Origin: Episyrphus balteatus
Taxonomy: Eukaryota; Arthropoda; Insecta; Diptera; Syrphidae
Assembly (NCBI RefSeq): GCF_945859705.1
Contig: NC_079136.1
Location: 91,511,120-91,575,119 of the forward strand
DNA: 64,000 bases
Reading direction: 5' to 3'
The position numbers and the translations under genes were made by a program. The notes under the pieces were generated by a model. The model was given only the letters and a program-made list of their open reading frames with translations, was not told the origin of the DNA and did no database searches. This document shows positions 20,701-33,000 of this stretch, piece by piece. Numbering within the stretch: the stretch's first letter is position 1; each line of letters starts with the position of its first letter.

Positions 20701-22967
20701 CTTTCATTCAAACAAGCATGATTTGTTGTTATTTTTGAGTTAATTTGTAGTAATGAGCCAATAAAATTGAGTTTTTTGTTTATTTTTTTCTCAATTTTAT
20801 TTGAAGGGAGAAAATAAACTCAGAGAGAGGACTTTTGATTTGCAACGAGCGTAATTAATTTTTATTGAATTTTGTTCAAAATTGTTTCTATTTTAAGCTG
20901 TTCGGATAGGAATAGGAAACCATTTTTTTTTTTTTTTTTTTATATTTATACAAATTTATAAATATTTGAACAAAATTAATAATTATTCATATTTCATAAA
21001 AAAAATTCACTTCGTTTCCCCTGAATACAACCCACATCATGCAGCTGGCAGATGTTGGGGCTTTTAAAGGGCTCCAAAGTGACTACCAAGCTATCATTTG
21101 GGAATAAAGTTTAGAAGTCAACGAATGTCGAACGTTGAAAAATAGGTGACAAAAACAAACTTCTGCGGACTGTTGAGCACGGTCAGAAAATAAAGACCGT
21201 TTTGCTTTTGTTCAAAATGCATTGCACAGATATGGAATTTATCCCTTCGACACGCGGTCGACCATACAAAATGCATCCATAACTTTCTCGAATGTGTCTA
21301 CCAGCCAGTTATTAGAATGCACATCTAACGACTCATATTCATAGCCATAACAAAAAAAAGTTCATTTTAAAACCGTTCTTAAAGTTGTGTCGGAAACAGC
21401 AAAAAAATTGAGCCGGTCGAAGAGCCAGAACCATATGATATTGGCCTGTTTCCTATTTTGTTTATTAATATGTATGTATGTATGGAACATTTTTGCTTTG
21501 TTGAAGGTTCCATATTTTTGTTATTTTTGTCTTCAATCCATAATTTTTTACAGCGTTTTTACTTTTGAATTTCCGTTAGCTGTTCGGGTATTGGTGCACT
21601 TACCCTGGTTTTAATTTCACTGAATTCTGTTATTTTAAGTTATGTTTTTTTTTTTTTTTTTAATTCAGGAATTTCTCGTTCTCGATGAGGCTGATCGCCT
21701 TTTGGACCTTGGTTTTAAAGCAACCATTAATGTTATTCTCAGCTATCTTCCCCGCCAGAGGCGAACTGGACTTTTCTCTGCTACTCAAACCACAGAGGTG
21801 ACACAACTAATACGAGCTGGTCTACGAAATCCAGTATTGGTATCTGTCAAAGAAAAATCTACAATTAGCACGCCAGTGCTTCTTAAAAATTTCTACAGCA
21901 TCGTAGAACCAGAATTAAAGTTTGTTGCATTATTAGAATTTCTCAGACAGCATGGCGAAAGTAAAATCATGTTGTTCTTCCCTACGTGCGCCTGTGTAGA
22001 ATATTGGATGGAAATTCTTCCACAGTTTTTAAAAAAACGTGTAGTCCTTGGAATTCATGGTAAAATGAAAGCAAAGCGCAAGAATATCGTTGAGAAATTT
22101 CGTTTAGCAGAAACGGCAGTTCTTCTTTCTACAGATGTTTTAGCTCGGGGTCTTGATGTACCCGAAATAGATTGGGTTGTTCAATGGGATCCACCAGCTA
22201 GTGCTTCTAGTTTTGTGCATAGAGTTGGGAGGACAGCTCGTCAAGGTACAGAAGGTAACGCTTTAGTCTTTCTCCTTCCCACTGAAGATGCTTACGTCAC
22301 CTTTTTGAAAATCAACCAAAAAGTCGAACTTTCTGCTCTCGAGCTTGAAGTTCCGAGGGAAGATTTTGAATCAACACTTAATCGTATTCATAAGCTTCAA
22401 GCTGCTGATAAAGGATGTTGCGACAAAGGAATCCGAGCATTTGTTTCTCATATACGGGCTTATAGCAAACACGAGTGCAATGCTATTCTACGATTAAAGG
22501 ATCTTGATTTGGGCAAAGTAGCCACTAGCTATGGTCTTCTTCAAATGCCACGAATGCCTGAACTTAAAAATTCTACAGCAGACAATTTTGTTGGACCAAA
22601 ATTCACTGTTAATGTTAACAAATTGACCTACAAGAATCAACAGAAAGAACAAGTTCGACAAGAAAAACTTAAAACATATGAAGAGACTGGTGAATGGCCG
22701 GGTAAGAAAAAATTTCACAAGAAAACAGAATCATGGGAGCAATCGAAAAAAGCAAAGGATGATGCTAAGTCTAAAAAAGAGTTGCGACGCGCCAAAAGAA
22801 AATTGAAAAAGGCATCTGGAGATGCAGAGCCAAAGAAAAAGAAACAAAAATTCACGGAAGCTGATTTGGAGGAATTGGCTAATGACATACGATTGTTTAA
22901 GAAACTTAAGAAGAAAAAAATTACTGAAGAAGAGTTTAATGAACAAATGGGAATGGAAAATGAATAG
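17754..22967 (+). CDS. DDX55: DEAD-box ATP-dependent RNA helicase, DDX55/Spb4 type
   Basis: Three exons, 17754-17852, 17911-18306 and 21669-22967, all join in phase 0 and give 597 residues, close to human DDX55. Spb4/DDX55 proteins act in the nucleolus in maturation of the large ribosomal subunit. All core motifs are visible: Q motif region (LGFDLMTPVQ), motif I AVTGSGKT at residues 50-57, PTRELA at 89-94, TPGR at 142-145, DEAD at 171-174, SAT at 202-204, then TDVLARGLD and HRVGRTARQG. The second helicase lobe is followed by the family's C-terminal domain and a Lys-rich tail with KKKKQK, fitting nucleolar RNA binding. Intron 2 (18307-21668) splits the protein just before DEAD and is full of transposon debris. 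AATAAA follows at 23070. The promoter lies against a nested pair of MITEs. Confidence 0.97.
18463..19970. mobile_element. 1.5 kb foldback in DDX55 intron 2
   Basis: AGTCAAATAAGG near the left end matches CCTTATTTGACT near the right end. Matching continues inward through CAATACCTTCGTTTTGGCAT, CTCATGTCCGCAAGTCGCGA and CGAAAAACCCTTAAAAGTTA and their inverses. The arms are roughly 600-650 bases with scattered mismatches and indels around a centre near 19200. CATGTCCGCAAGT occurs twice in each arm. Open frames here are short and mirror-related. It lies in the sense orientation of a transcribed intron, so the transcript could fold into a long hairpin. Confidence 0.87.
20071..20118. repeat. Small perfect hairpin in DDX55 intron 2
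   Basis: CAAATAAACACTATTTCATA is followed within a few bases by CATGAAATAGTGTTTATTTG. The stem is about 20 bp and the loop about 8 bases. Confidence 0.75.
20188..20848. repeat. Degenerate foldback in DDX55 intron 2
   Basis: TTTCAAATCAAAAGTCCCAT at the left is echoed by GGACTTTTGATTTGCAACGA at the right. Only the terminal 20 or so bases match well; the interior is diverged. Confidence 0.5.
21020..21420 (+). pseudogene. Fossil of a pogo/Tigger-like transposase (DDE_1 superfamily)
   Basis: Conceptual translation gives THIMQLADVGAFKGLQ, which resembles the conserved pogo-family stretch with LQPLDVGVFxPLK near the end of the DDE catalytic domain. After several stops and a frame change, FVQNALHRYGIYPFDTRSTI follows; a phrase of this kind (AFRxTGIYPFNPxA) follows that stretch in the same family. 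The order and spacing fit the family. Stops, shifts and the missing N-terminal two thirds show it is dead. It lies in DDX55 intron 2, sense orientation. Confidence 0.6.
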
Positions 22968-23217
22968 GAGTCAATTATGCATACAGAGATGTAAATAGCG
23001 TATAGATTATACTATATTTATAAGGTTTTATTCAAATAATGTTTTTAAATTTCTAGCGACAAAAAAAAAAATAAAATAGAAATTATTTTACCAAACAGAA
23101 TGTTTATAGTTTTTTAATTTTATAAATTTATCTGCAAGCTTATGTTTCAAAAAATTAATCAGTTAGAAATATTCTGCTACCCTGTGCACGTGACACTTTC
23201 AAACAAATGTCTTTTAA

Positions 23218-23827
23218 CCCTTTCGAACCCAAGCTATGAAAATCAATATTAAAAAATGTTTTTTCAGTATCATCGTGTCAAAAACATCACAACTAAGAAA
23301 TATGAATACCAAAAAGCTATTTTCTAAAATAATAAATAGCTAAAATAATGTGTTACTCTCTTGTTGCATGTAAGTAACATGCACTGCCTACGACCACCAA
23401 AAAAAGTCGGACAACTGGGAAAATAATTTTTTATAGAACAATAATTTATGAATTATACTAGTATAATTCATTTTACTAAAAAGGTCACGTAAGAAGGAAT
23501 ATTTACAATAATTTATGCTACTTCTTCTAAGCCAAAAAACAAAACACTTTCTGGATTAACATTTTTTATATTTTTTTTTTCAAAATTATGACCATATATA
23601 AAAATTTTTTTTTTTGCAAAAAAAAAGAAAAAAATGTGAATTTCAATCCCTTTTTCGATAAACAAAAATTAAAGGTATGATATTTGACTAACTTTTTGTA
23701 ATAATCCAGTAACTAGGCATTATTATCTTTCAATTAAGCCATAGAAACGTAAAAAAATATTTAATGGAATATTTTTTACGAATTTTTAAAAATATGTTAC
23801 ATGAGAGTAACGCTGGGTCCGAAAGGG
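23218..23827. mobile_element. 610-bp piggyBac-like MITE with TTAA flanks
   Basis: TTAA borders both ends (23214-23217 and 23828-23831). The terminal repeats are CCCTTTCGAACCCAAGC on the left and, inverted, CCCTTTCGGACCCAGCG on the right. TTAA target sites with CCC termini are the hallmark of piggyBac elements. No transposase is present. It lies about 250 bases after the DDX55 stop codon. Confidence 0.84.
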
Positions 23828-24089
23828 TTAACAATAATTTTAAACAAATACCTAGTAGTATAAACGATTTGTACCCGGCAGACCATCTTCTACTGCTTTA
23901 TCGACGACAATCATGGTCTTGGATGGAATCAAAACTCTCCTTCACTACTGCTTCACATTATGGCTCCACATGTGGGGAATGAGCCCAATGAATCGGTAAA
24001 CAGAAATGGGGGTGTAGTAATTAAAAAGTATAATGAAAGTGGAGTACCTATATAATTTATTGTGAATGCAGAAAAATAAAATTTCACAA

Positions 24090-24139
24090 AAAAATGTGGA
24101 ACGCTTCACGATTTTGCGTGTCATCCTTGCGCAGGGGCC

Positions 24140-24179
<40 letters not shown>

Positions 24180-24196
24180 TCTGCCGAAGCAAGAAC
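24090..24196 (-). ncRNA. U6: U6 spliceosomal snRNA
   Basis: The minus strand from 24196 reads GTTCTTGCTTCGGCAGAACA and continues through the invariant ACAGAGAAGATTAGCATGGC, ending in a run of five T. It is 107 bases long and, as far as I can recall the sequence, identical to Drosophila U6. U6 is the catalytic snRNA of the major spliceosome; the ACAGAGA box pairs with the 5' splice site and AGC lies in the catalytic triad. It is normally made by RNA polymerase III, and the T run is its terminator. No mismatch was seen, so it is probably functional and not a retro-pseudogene. It stands alone between DDX55 and the zinc-finger gene. Confidence 0.97.
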
Positions 24197-24238
24197 AAAG
24201 ATTGTGAGTTAAAAATCATACTTCAACAACCACATTAA

Positions 24239-24259
24239 AGAAAAAAATAGTGTGAATTA
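24239..24259 (-). promoter_or_regulatory. Candidate proximal sequence element of U6
   Basis: On the minus strand, TAATTCACACTATTTTTTTC begins 63 bases upstream of the U6 start, where insect snRNA genes carry the PSEA that binds SNAPc (Drosophila version begins TAATTCTCAACT). The position and first six bases agree. A canonical TATA box at -25 to -32, expected for polymerase III use, is not obvious; TATGATTTTT is the nearest candidate. Confidence 0.4.
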
Positions 24260-25309
24260 TATTTAAATATAATTCACAGGTATAAATATTATTTTTAGTA
24301 GGTACGCAAACCATGATGAAATTTATAAATCTTATTTGCCAGTTTTGTTCTTATAAGCTTTGTTGTTTGTTCAATGAGGAGTTTGATGAGAAAATGTATA
24401 TTAAAAACTATCGTTCGCTAGAAATTAAGTAGATTAGGATGATTTATTTTTAATTTTGAAAAAGCGCTTTTCTAATAATTTATTTGGATGAAAATCATTT
24501 CTATTCAATTCAAAGTTTTTTTTCTGTTAAATTCATTTTTTTTAAAGTAATTATTTCAAATAACAATTTTTGAATTTTAAATTTCAAAACTGATGTTAGT
24601 TACTTCCAATCTGGTAAAAAAAAAACAAGTTTTACTTTTCTGTTCTTCAGTGTTTTGACCTAAGAATAAAAAGTACATTTTTTCTTTTTCTTCCACTTGC
24701 TTGAGCCATCTTAAGGCTTTGCTGGTCAATTGCCTTCTCAAAAAAGTAGCGGCGTTGATGTTGTCTTACTTTATAGCGAAGCCTACTACTTGAATGAATA
24801 ACTTATTCCAAACCAACAACAAATCTAACCTTATCCTAGCTTGGAACTCAGTAAAAAAAAGGTATTTTTAAAATTTTCTATACACATAAGTTTATTATAA
24901 ACAAGACACATCTTTGATGCTTATAAAATATTTTAAAATTATATCTAAACTTAGTTATTTCAGCTTTATTAATAGGAGCTCACACAATAGAAAGAGTACC
25001 TTTAGGATTAAATATAGCAGCATTGCAGGTATTGAAAGCGATATAATTTTGCCGCAACAAGAACAGTTGATCACAATCACAATGTGCTTTTTATCATAAC
25101 AACTGTCTAAAGAAGGACACATATAACGGAAAAAAGACAGCATTTAAGAATACATATAATGAAAAAAAAAATATAACAAATTCAGACAACAAATAAATGA
25201 ATAGAGTACAACGTTAATCCGTATCGTTATTGTATACCTTTCTGATACGGGAGCTCCGAAACAATGCTTTTAGCTATTCAATATCTTATTTAAATATAAA
25301 AATATAATT

Positions 25310-26903
25310 TACACTTCGCGTCACTTGAATAGAAACAACCATTTTTCTTTAGAAAATAGCGATTGGCGCTTCGGTGAGGTAACTTAGTAGATTTTTGGTT
25401 TTGCATTTTCAAAGAGGAACTTTTAACAAACAATGTTGTAAAAACAAAATACCCAAAACAGAAAGCGTGTGGCTACTAGTTGCGTTTTTTCGCATTACTT
25501 CACAAAAAACAGTTTTATTTTTGCGTCACTTGAATAGAAACAAGCTCTTAAATTATATAAAAATGATGAAAAATCATGGACAACACTAATTTTAGTAAAG
25601 CAGTATTAAAATTGGACATTATTTGCACATTATAACCAATTATAGGCTACGAGCTACCACTAGGCATCACAGAAAATGCTTAAATAGCAGCTAGCATTGG
25701 AAATGCACTTGCACTATGCAAAATCGTGAAAGATATTGGAAAACTTGCCAAATTTGTATGAGAATACTTTTAAAATATCGTAAACTATTGATTGAATAAA
25801 AAAAAAAGACTGTTGAGACCCAAATCAAGAGCAGAGAAAAAAATAATTTAAAAACTAGCATCAATTTCCTTCACTTTGCCGCTAAAATCGGTCAAAAACG
25901 TGGTGTTAGTGCGATGGTAATGTGTTGGTTTGTTCCATCATGGAAGTTATAAAAGGTGCACAACATTTAAAAAGCCTCAAAATGCAAAATAACAACATTT
26001 TAAGTTCTACTAAGATTACAAAAAAGTTAACTATTTTATAGTTGCATTCGAACTGAAAAGAAGTGAGGTAGAGAGTGGTTTTTTAAAGGAAAACATACCA
26101 ACTCAGATGGACCACGTTAATATTAGTCCTATTCCATTGGTTTATTAAAGAATAACGCCACCAAACTGCACTAAAATGTGTTATCTTTGTTTTTATGATG
26201 TGCAATAGCAAAATTGAAGCTTCACCCTTCGAAAAAAGATGCAAACTTTTACAAAGAAATAATGGAAGAAGCTCTTGGGAAGTTTAGGAATGTGGAAAAA
26301 CAACCCTCTTAGAGATTGCACAAGGATAGTTCCAGAAAAAACAACGCAATAGAAAGAAAACAGATGCATTCCGGATGAAAACGAAAGTTTATTTCACTTA
26401 TTCAAACCTTAAAATGTAGGAAATGTCATTTTCTTAATTTGTAAGAAGTTACCAAACACTTTTATCACTTTCTCCAATTAGGTCCAGGATTGTGTACAGT
26501 ACAAGTGCATTTTCAATGTTTAATTCTATTTATGCATTTCCTGTGATGCCTAGTGGTAGCTCGTAGCCCATAATTGGTTATAATGTGCAAATAATGTCAA
26601 AGTTTAATACTGATTTACTTAAATTAGTGTTGTCCATGACTTTTCATCATTTTTATCTAATTTAAGAGCTTGTTTCTATTCAAGTGACTCAAAAATAAAA
26701 CTGTTTTTTGTGAAGTAATGCGAAAAAACGCAACTAGTAGCCACACGCTTTCTGTTTTGGGTTTTTTGTTTTTACAACATTGTTTGTTAAAAGTTCCTCT
26801 TTGAAAATGCAAAACCAAAAATATACTAAGTTACCTCACCGAAGCGCCAATCGCTATTTTCTAAAGAAAAATTGTTGTTTCTATTCAAGTGACGCGTAGT
26901 GTA
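25310..26903. mobile_element. 1.6 kb foldback element with two nested inverted pairs
   Basis: The outer arms, about 280 bases, run from CACTTCGCGTCACTTGAATA on the left to its inverse, containing CTATTCAAGTGACGCG, on the right. A second matching pair lies at the inner edge: CTACGAGCTACCACTAGGCA near 25650 and its inverse near 26560. The middle 800 bases are unique here and contain no convincing gene. Confidence 0.85.
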
Positions 26904-27006
26904 TTACTATTCTAATAAATTTTTATATCAATAATACTTCCGAAAAAGTTGCCCTAATAAGATTCTTCAATTGTAGTCTTATAATATATATTTTAAAATA
27001 ATATTG

Positions 27007-30000
27007 TCATTCGAAATTAGCTACATGTTTCCGTTGATGATAAATTACTTTATACTTGTTTGAAAATCCATTTCCACAAAATTTGCACTTGAATGGTCTT
27101 TCGTCATTGTGCGCTAGAATACTATGTATTTTAAAATGTTCCGCATGAATAAATTTCTTTGGACACGATTTACATAGAAACGTTTGGTTTCTTTTATGAT
27201 CTAATGTATGACTTTTGAGTTGTGTAGCCTTTTCAAACACAAGACCACAGTCTTTACACTTGAGTTTATTTTGTTTAGTATGGTTACCTAAGTGTGTATC
27301 TAAGTTCAACGTTTTATTGGAAAGTTCATTAAAATTCTTTTCCCCTTTGTGGAAGCTCATATGATATTTTAGACTAGTTTCCAAAATAAAGCCTGAAAGA
27401 TAATTAATTTTTTATTATATACATATTAATCGTTTTAATTTATTTTGATCTTACTCAAATCGCAATGAGGACACATGAACTTTTTAATAGGGGGCGGCTT
27501 TATTTGTAATGGTTGTTTCATTTTGTCAGCTTTAACTTCTTCAGGATGTTTGCGTAAATGGTTTTTAAGACGACATGGTCTAGGAAAAGCTGTAAAATAA
27601 GTGAATATAGGCAGGCATTAGTTTTATGAATGTAGAAGTCTACTTTTTTTATTATAACATCCAATTTTGAAAAAGTTTAATGTCTTGCTGAGAGATTTAT
27701 TAGATTTTTATCTTTTAGACACTGCTTAGCTCTTTTCAAATTGTGGAAAATGTGCTTTATTTAATAAAAATAAATCTGACACTATTCAAGGTTAAGACAA
27801 TCTAAACTTTAACACTAAACACAAGTTTGACAGATATCCTATAAGACAACTACAAACAAGGTTTTTGAACACATTTTCCAAATTTAAGCAGTTATATACC
27901 TTAGTGCTCTGTTATAGCTATCAATAAAATCCATCAGTAAAAATTTTGTTTAGCTATTTTGAATACTTTAAACTTTTATTTTGAGCAAAATATTGATGAA
28001 TTAAGTTGGAAGCTTATTTCAATTAATTTTTTCAAAAAAAAAAAGCAATGCATTTGGTGTTAAATTTTATTCACAAATCCATTTTATAAATTTTACTGTT
28101 CAGTAAAATGAAATTTCATCAGTAAAATTTATAAAATGAATTTGTGAATAAAAAATAACACAAAATGCATTGCTTCTTTTTCAAAAAGTTAGTGAAAATA
28201 TGTTTTTAATTTATTTCATCAATAAATACATAAATTAGAATCTTAAAGTATTCAAAATAGCAAAACAGAATTTTTACTGATGGATCTTACTGATGGCTAT
28301 AATTGAGCCCTTATTTATTTTATCTAAGCTTAGTGCAAGCTATAACTTAAAAACTAATTAAAACTAACTTAAAGTAGCTTAGACTAATTAAACATGTTTT
28401 TGGTTCTGCCCACATTAAAGTTGTTTTACGGGAAACAAAAAAAAAAAAAAAACAAAAACTCATTTAAAAACTAAGCTTAAAAAATAGAAAAGGTAAAGGG
28501 TTCTGTATGGAGGTGTTCATATGGGGGCATAAGAGGGGAATGATTAGTGCAGTAGGGTATACCGAAGATTTACTTATATGGAAGTCAAATGAGGGCATCT
28601 GGTTTAAAGTTGCCATAATTGTTTTGAGGACGGGAAAGGTAAAATAACTGGGGAGAGCGAAGACTTCGGGGATTTGTGTTTAGGTTGATTTTTCGTAGGA
28701 GAGAAGCTGAATCAATATTTCTAAAAGCAATTGATGGACAAAGAGTATGTCGGCTATTTGGCGACACTGGGCTAAGGGTTTCAATTCAATTAGATTCAGA
28801 CGGTCATGGTTAGGGGATAAGTTGAATCTGTCTTCCCACGGAGGGGAACGTAAAGCGAAACGAATAAATCTTCTTTGAACGTTTTCAATTCTATGTTAAT
28901 GATATTTGTAAATAGGTGACCAAACTTGGTAAGCATATTCAAGAGTGGTAATGTAAAGCGGCCCATAGACACGACCCTTGTGTGCACACTTGTGCGCACA
29001 TTTGTGAGTACACCGCACCACAGACGTCACACCGATCATGACACCGACACAAAAAAATCAAAAAGTTTTGATTTTGTCGCTCCGGTGTGCACACAAGTGT
29101 GGTGTCTATGGGCCGCTTAAATCGATAGTTAGTAACTGAATGATTTGAATTATCGAATAGTTCATTCATTCATTCATTCATTCGAATACAAACTATCGAA
29201 TAAACTATCGAATAAAATATCGAATAAACTATCGGATAAAAACTATCGAATCAAAAAAAAATATTCGAATAGAAAAACTATCGTTTAAAAAAAATATTCG
29301 AATGAAAAAACTATCTTTTAAGTTTGTCTTTTGGAAAAAACTATGGTTTAAGAAAACAATTGGAATGAAAAAACTATCGTATAAGAAAACTATTTGAATG
29401 AAAAAACTATCGTATTAACAAACTATTCGAATGAAAAAACTATCGTATAAAAAAGTATTTGAATGAAAATACTATCGAATAAAAAAAAAACTATTCGAAT
29501 GAAAAAACTATCGTTTAAGAAAACTATTTGAATGAAAAAACTATCGTTTAAGAAAACTATTTGAATGAAAAAAATTTTTTTTGTAACATATGGATTATTC
29601 AACTACTTAGACGTTTAACCTTCTGTAGGCACACCTCTTTTTTGTGACGTGATAGGCACACGGGTGCGAATTTGGTTTATACTTTTTCATGTCGGTAGAA
29701 CTTTTTTCGGTCACAATATTTTATAGAGAATCAAGTATGAAATTGATTTTTTTTTTTTTTTTTTTATAATTAACGCGCACTAAAGGGAGTTAAATACCCT
29801 TAATATGTTAAACACAGTGCGAGCTTCAGGAAAATAGGGAGGGATTTAAAAGGAGAAACCGATGCACATTAGTTTTAAAGCCCTGGACATTAAAATGGCA
29901 GGGAAAAACAGAGGCGGGTAATATATGTATTCCACATTCGTGTGGTGCGGCTAAAGAAAGAATCTCTGTATTTGACGGTACGTCCGAAGTTGGGCTCAAG

Positions 30001-33000
30001 GGTAAACTGATGAGCATTCCTAGAAGCGCGAGTATTACGGTTAAATTTTTTCAGGGGAGGAATGCAACTAGCTATTTCATCTGAACATTGTTTATAAAAA
30101 TAGCGATAAAACAAGGAGAGACATGACACATTACGTCGGTGGTCTAGGGACGCAATTGTCTCAGTTATCGATCTATCATCTATCATTTTGAAAGCACGTT
30201 TTTGTATTCTGTCCAAGAAACTCAAATACGTTATCGGAGCACCTGCCCAGATGTGACAATTGTATTCACGTTTTGGTCGAATGTAAGCTTTATAGATTAC
30301 AGCTAGATCAGAAGATGAGAAGAATTTCTTGCATCTTCGGAGAAAACCTAAACATTTCGCAGCGTTTTTGGCGACATCGAATATGTGTTCATTCCACAGA
30401 AGGTGGTTTGTTACACTCATACCGAGAATGGAAAGTTTCTCAGTTTCCTCGATGCAAGTGCCACTCATTGATAGTGGCATGGGTGGAAGGTTCCGTTTTA
30501 ATGATAGTAAGCAGCATTGTGTTTTTGATGCATTAAATTCTACACGATTTCTTATTCCCCATTGAACAATGCTGTCAAGGTCAGAATTTAATGAGCGTAT
30601 CATATTTTGTCGTTGAAAATCCACATCCGAAGGACATGGGTGTGAATCTTCAAACGAATATGAAAAGCTGAGGGTACTATCATCTGCGAAACAATTTAAT
30701 GGATTAGAAGTTTCAGAGAGCAAATCATTAATGAAAATGAGAGTGTCGGAGACAAAACGGAGCCCTGGGGCACACCAGCGTTTATTTTGTGGGTTTCAGA
30801 CTTGAAACCATCCAATACGACTTGTATTGAACGGCCCGAAAGGTTATTTCTAATCCAATGAAGAAGAGAATCATCGATACCGAATGCATGCATTTTCGAT
30901 AAGAGAGCTTGATGCCAAACTCTATCAAATGCCTTTGAAATATCAAGCGCAATAATCTTGCTTTCTTCAAAACGATGCAAAGATTTGTTCCACTGTTCGG
31001 TGAGATATACCATCAGATCACCAGTGGACCTATTGCTACGAAAGCCGTACTGCCGGTCATTAAGAAGCTTCCGTTCTTCAAGATATTTCTTGAGCTGGAA
31101 ATTAATCAGCGTTTCCATGACCTTGGAAAGAAGGGACGTGAGTGCAATTGGTCGATAGTTGGAGGGTGAGGAGGATTCGCCTTTTTTAGGGACAGGCTGG
31201 ACAAATGCGGTTTTCCATCCACTCGGAACGAGTCCAGTAGAGTAGGACAGATGAAAAAGCTTACGCAGTGGTTTTGCCAGCGTGGAAGAACACCTCTTCA
31301 GAACGATGGGAGGGATACTATCCGGGCCAGCGGATTTGTGTATGTCAAGGTCTTTCAGAACTCTTGCCACTGTACGAGTGCGAAAGAAGATTCGTCCCAT
31401 GGAACCGTTTACACACTCAAGTACTGGAGGAGTCATGACACTATCTGGCAGTGTAGAGTTGGCAGCGAACTGCTTTGCAAGGAGATTAGCTTTCTCAACA
31501 GAGCTTACAAAGGGAGTGTCATTGAAGACAAGCGTTGGAACCGCAGATGACGAAGAGTTTTTAATGTTTTTAGCAAATGACCAAAAATTTTTACTCCCTG
31601 TGGGACATTGAAGTATTTTTTGTCTTAATTTTTGATCATGCAGGAATTTGGTTCGTCGGATATGGGCGTTGCTGACCTTTCTAGCCTGTTTGAACTTTTT
31701 CCGGTTTTCCTCAGTGGGATTGGCTTTATAACAACGGAAGCTTACCTCTTTATTCCTGATAACCTCTTTACAGCTCGGGTCAAACCATGCATTCTCTTTC
31801 GGTTTGATTGTTTTAACCCTATTCGGGATAAAATTTCTCATTCCGGAGAGAATTAAATTTGTGATCATATCTGCACTGGAATCAACGTCACTATCGAGGA
31901 AGCATAGCGACCAGTTAAAGTTTTTAAAGAAACCGTTGAGTCCCTCCCAGTTGGCTTTTTCGTATTGCCAAACAGTTCTCTTTGGTGATTTTTCTTTAAC
32001 TGGATTTTTGAGATATGAAAAATTTGCAGATATGACACAATGATCTGACTTGCCTAGAGGCGATAATACACTAACAGTGTATTTATCTGGGTCCGAGGTA
32101 AGAAACAGGTCTAGAGTGTTTTCAGCTTGGCCCACAACGTCCGAAATTCGAGTTGGCTCGTCGACAAGCTGAGTTAGATGGTTTAACTCAGCGAAGATCT
32201 CAACATACCTTCCTTCGGGTGTTGTCTGTCCAGAATAGCAAAGCCACGAAGAATTGTGTACATTGAAATCGCCCGTAATGACGATTTCAGTGCGAGGATA
32301 CAGGGAAACAATCCTTTGGATGGAGTCGGACAGGGCATCAAATTCGTTAGAAGTTAAATTACTGTCCAGGTTGGGGCTTCGATAAATGAAACATGTATGA
32401 ATGATGCGCTTATTAACCGTGAATTTTAACCACATGAAATTAAAATTTGTGTTTACACACAGGCCTTATTGTGGTTGAAGTTGATAAGCTACATCATTTC
32501 TAATATAAATGGCGAGACCGTGGTGAGAAAAGAATAATGGCACCAAGCAATACCCATTTAGATTAAATTCAGAACAATCTGAATTTTCACATATTTGAGT
32601 CTCACCTAATGCCAAAACAGCTGGCCTGTTTTGTACAGTATAAATGTACACATCGCAGAAGTTCGATCTAAGCCCACGAATGTTGGCATAATCGACCCTG
32701 AACATACCTACCATTTAAATATACCAAAACTTTTAAAAACCTTATCCGACAATTAACTATATTGAATAATATTCAATGAATATGTTATATAAATTCCAAT
32801 TTGGGCTTCAACAAAACAATTAGGACAATTTGGGAGACGCGAGAGTTTTTGTTTTTTTTTTTTTGATAAGCTGCTGTTGTGAGATGCTATTGCAGTGGTT
32901 GTTTCTATTGTTTTTGCACTTGGTGGGTATATGATTTTTTTTTTGTTGTATTTAACACTAGGTATTTGCAAAGTGGGCATTTGTTGTTATTTTTTTTTTC

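Noticed and set aside
30273..32043. Several plus-strand open frames of 60-110 codons
   Set aside because: They lie opposite the LINE reverse transcriptase frame, whose motifs are unmistakable.
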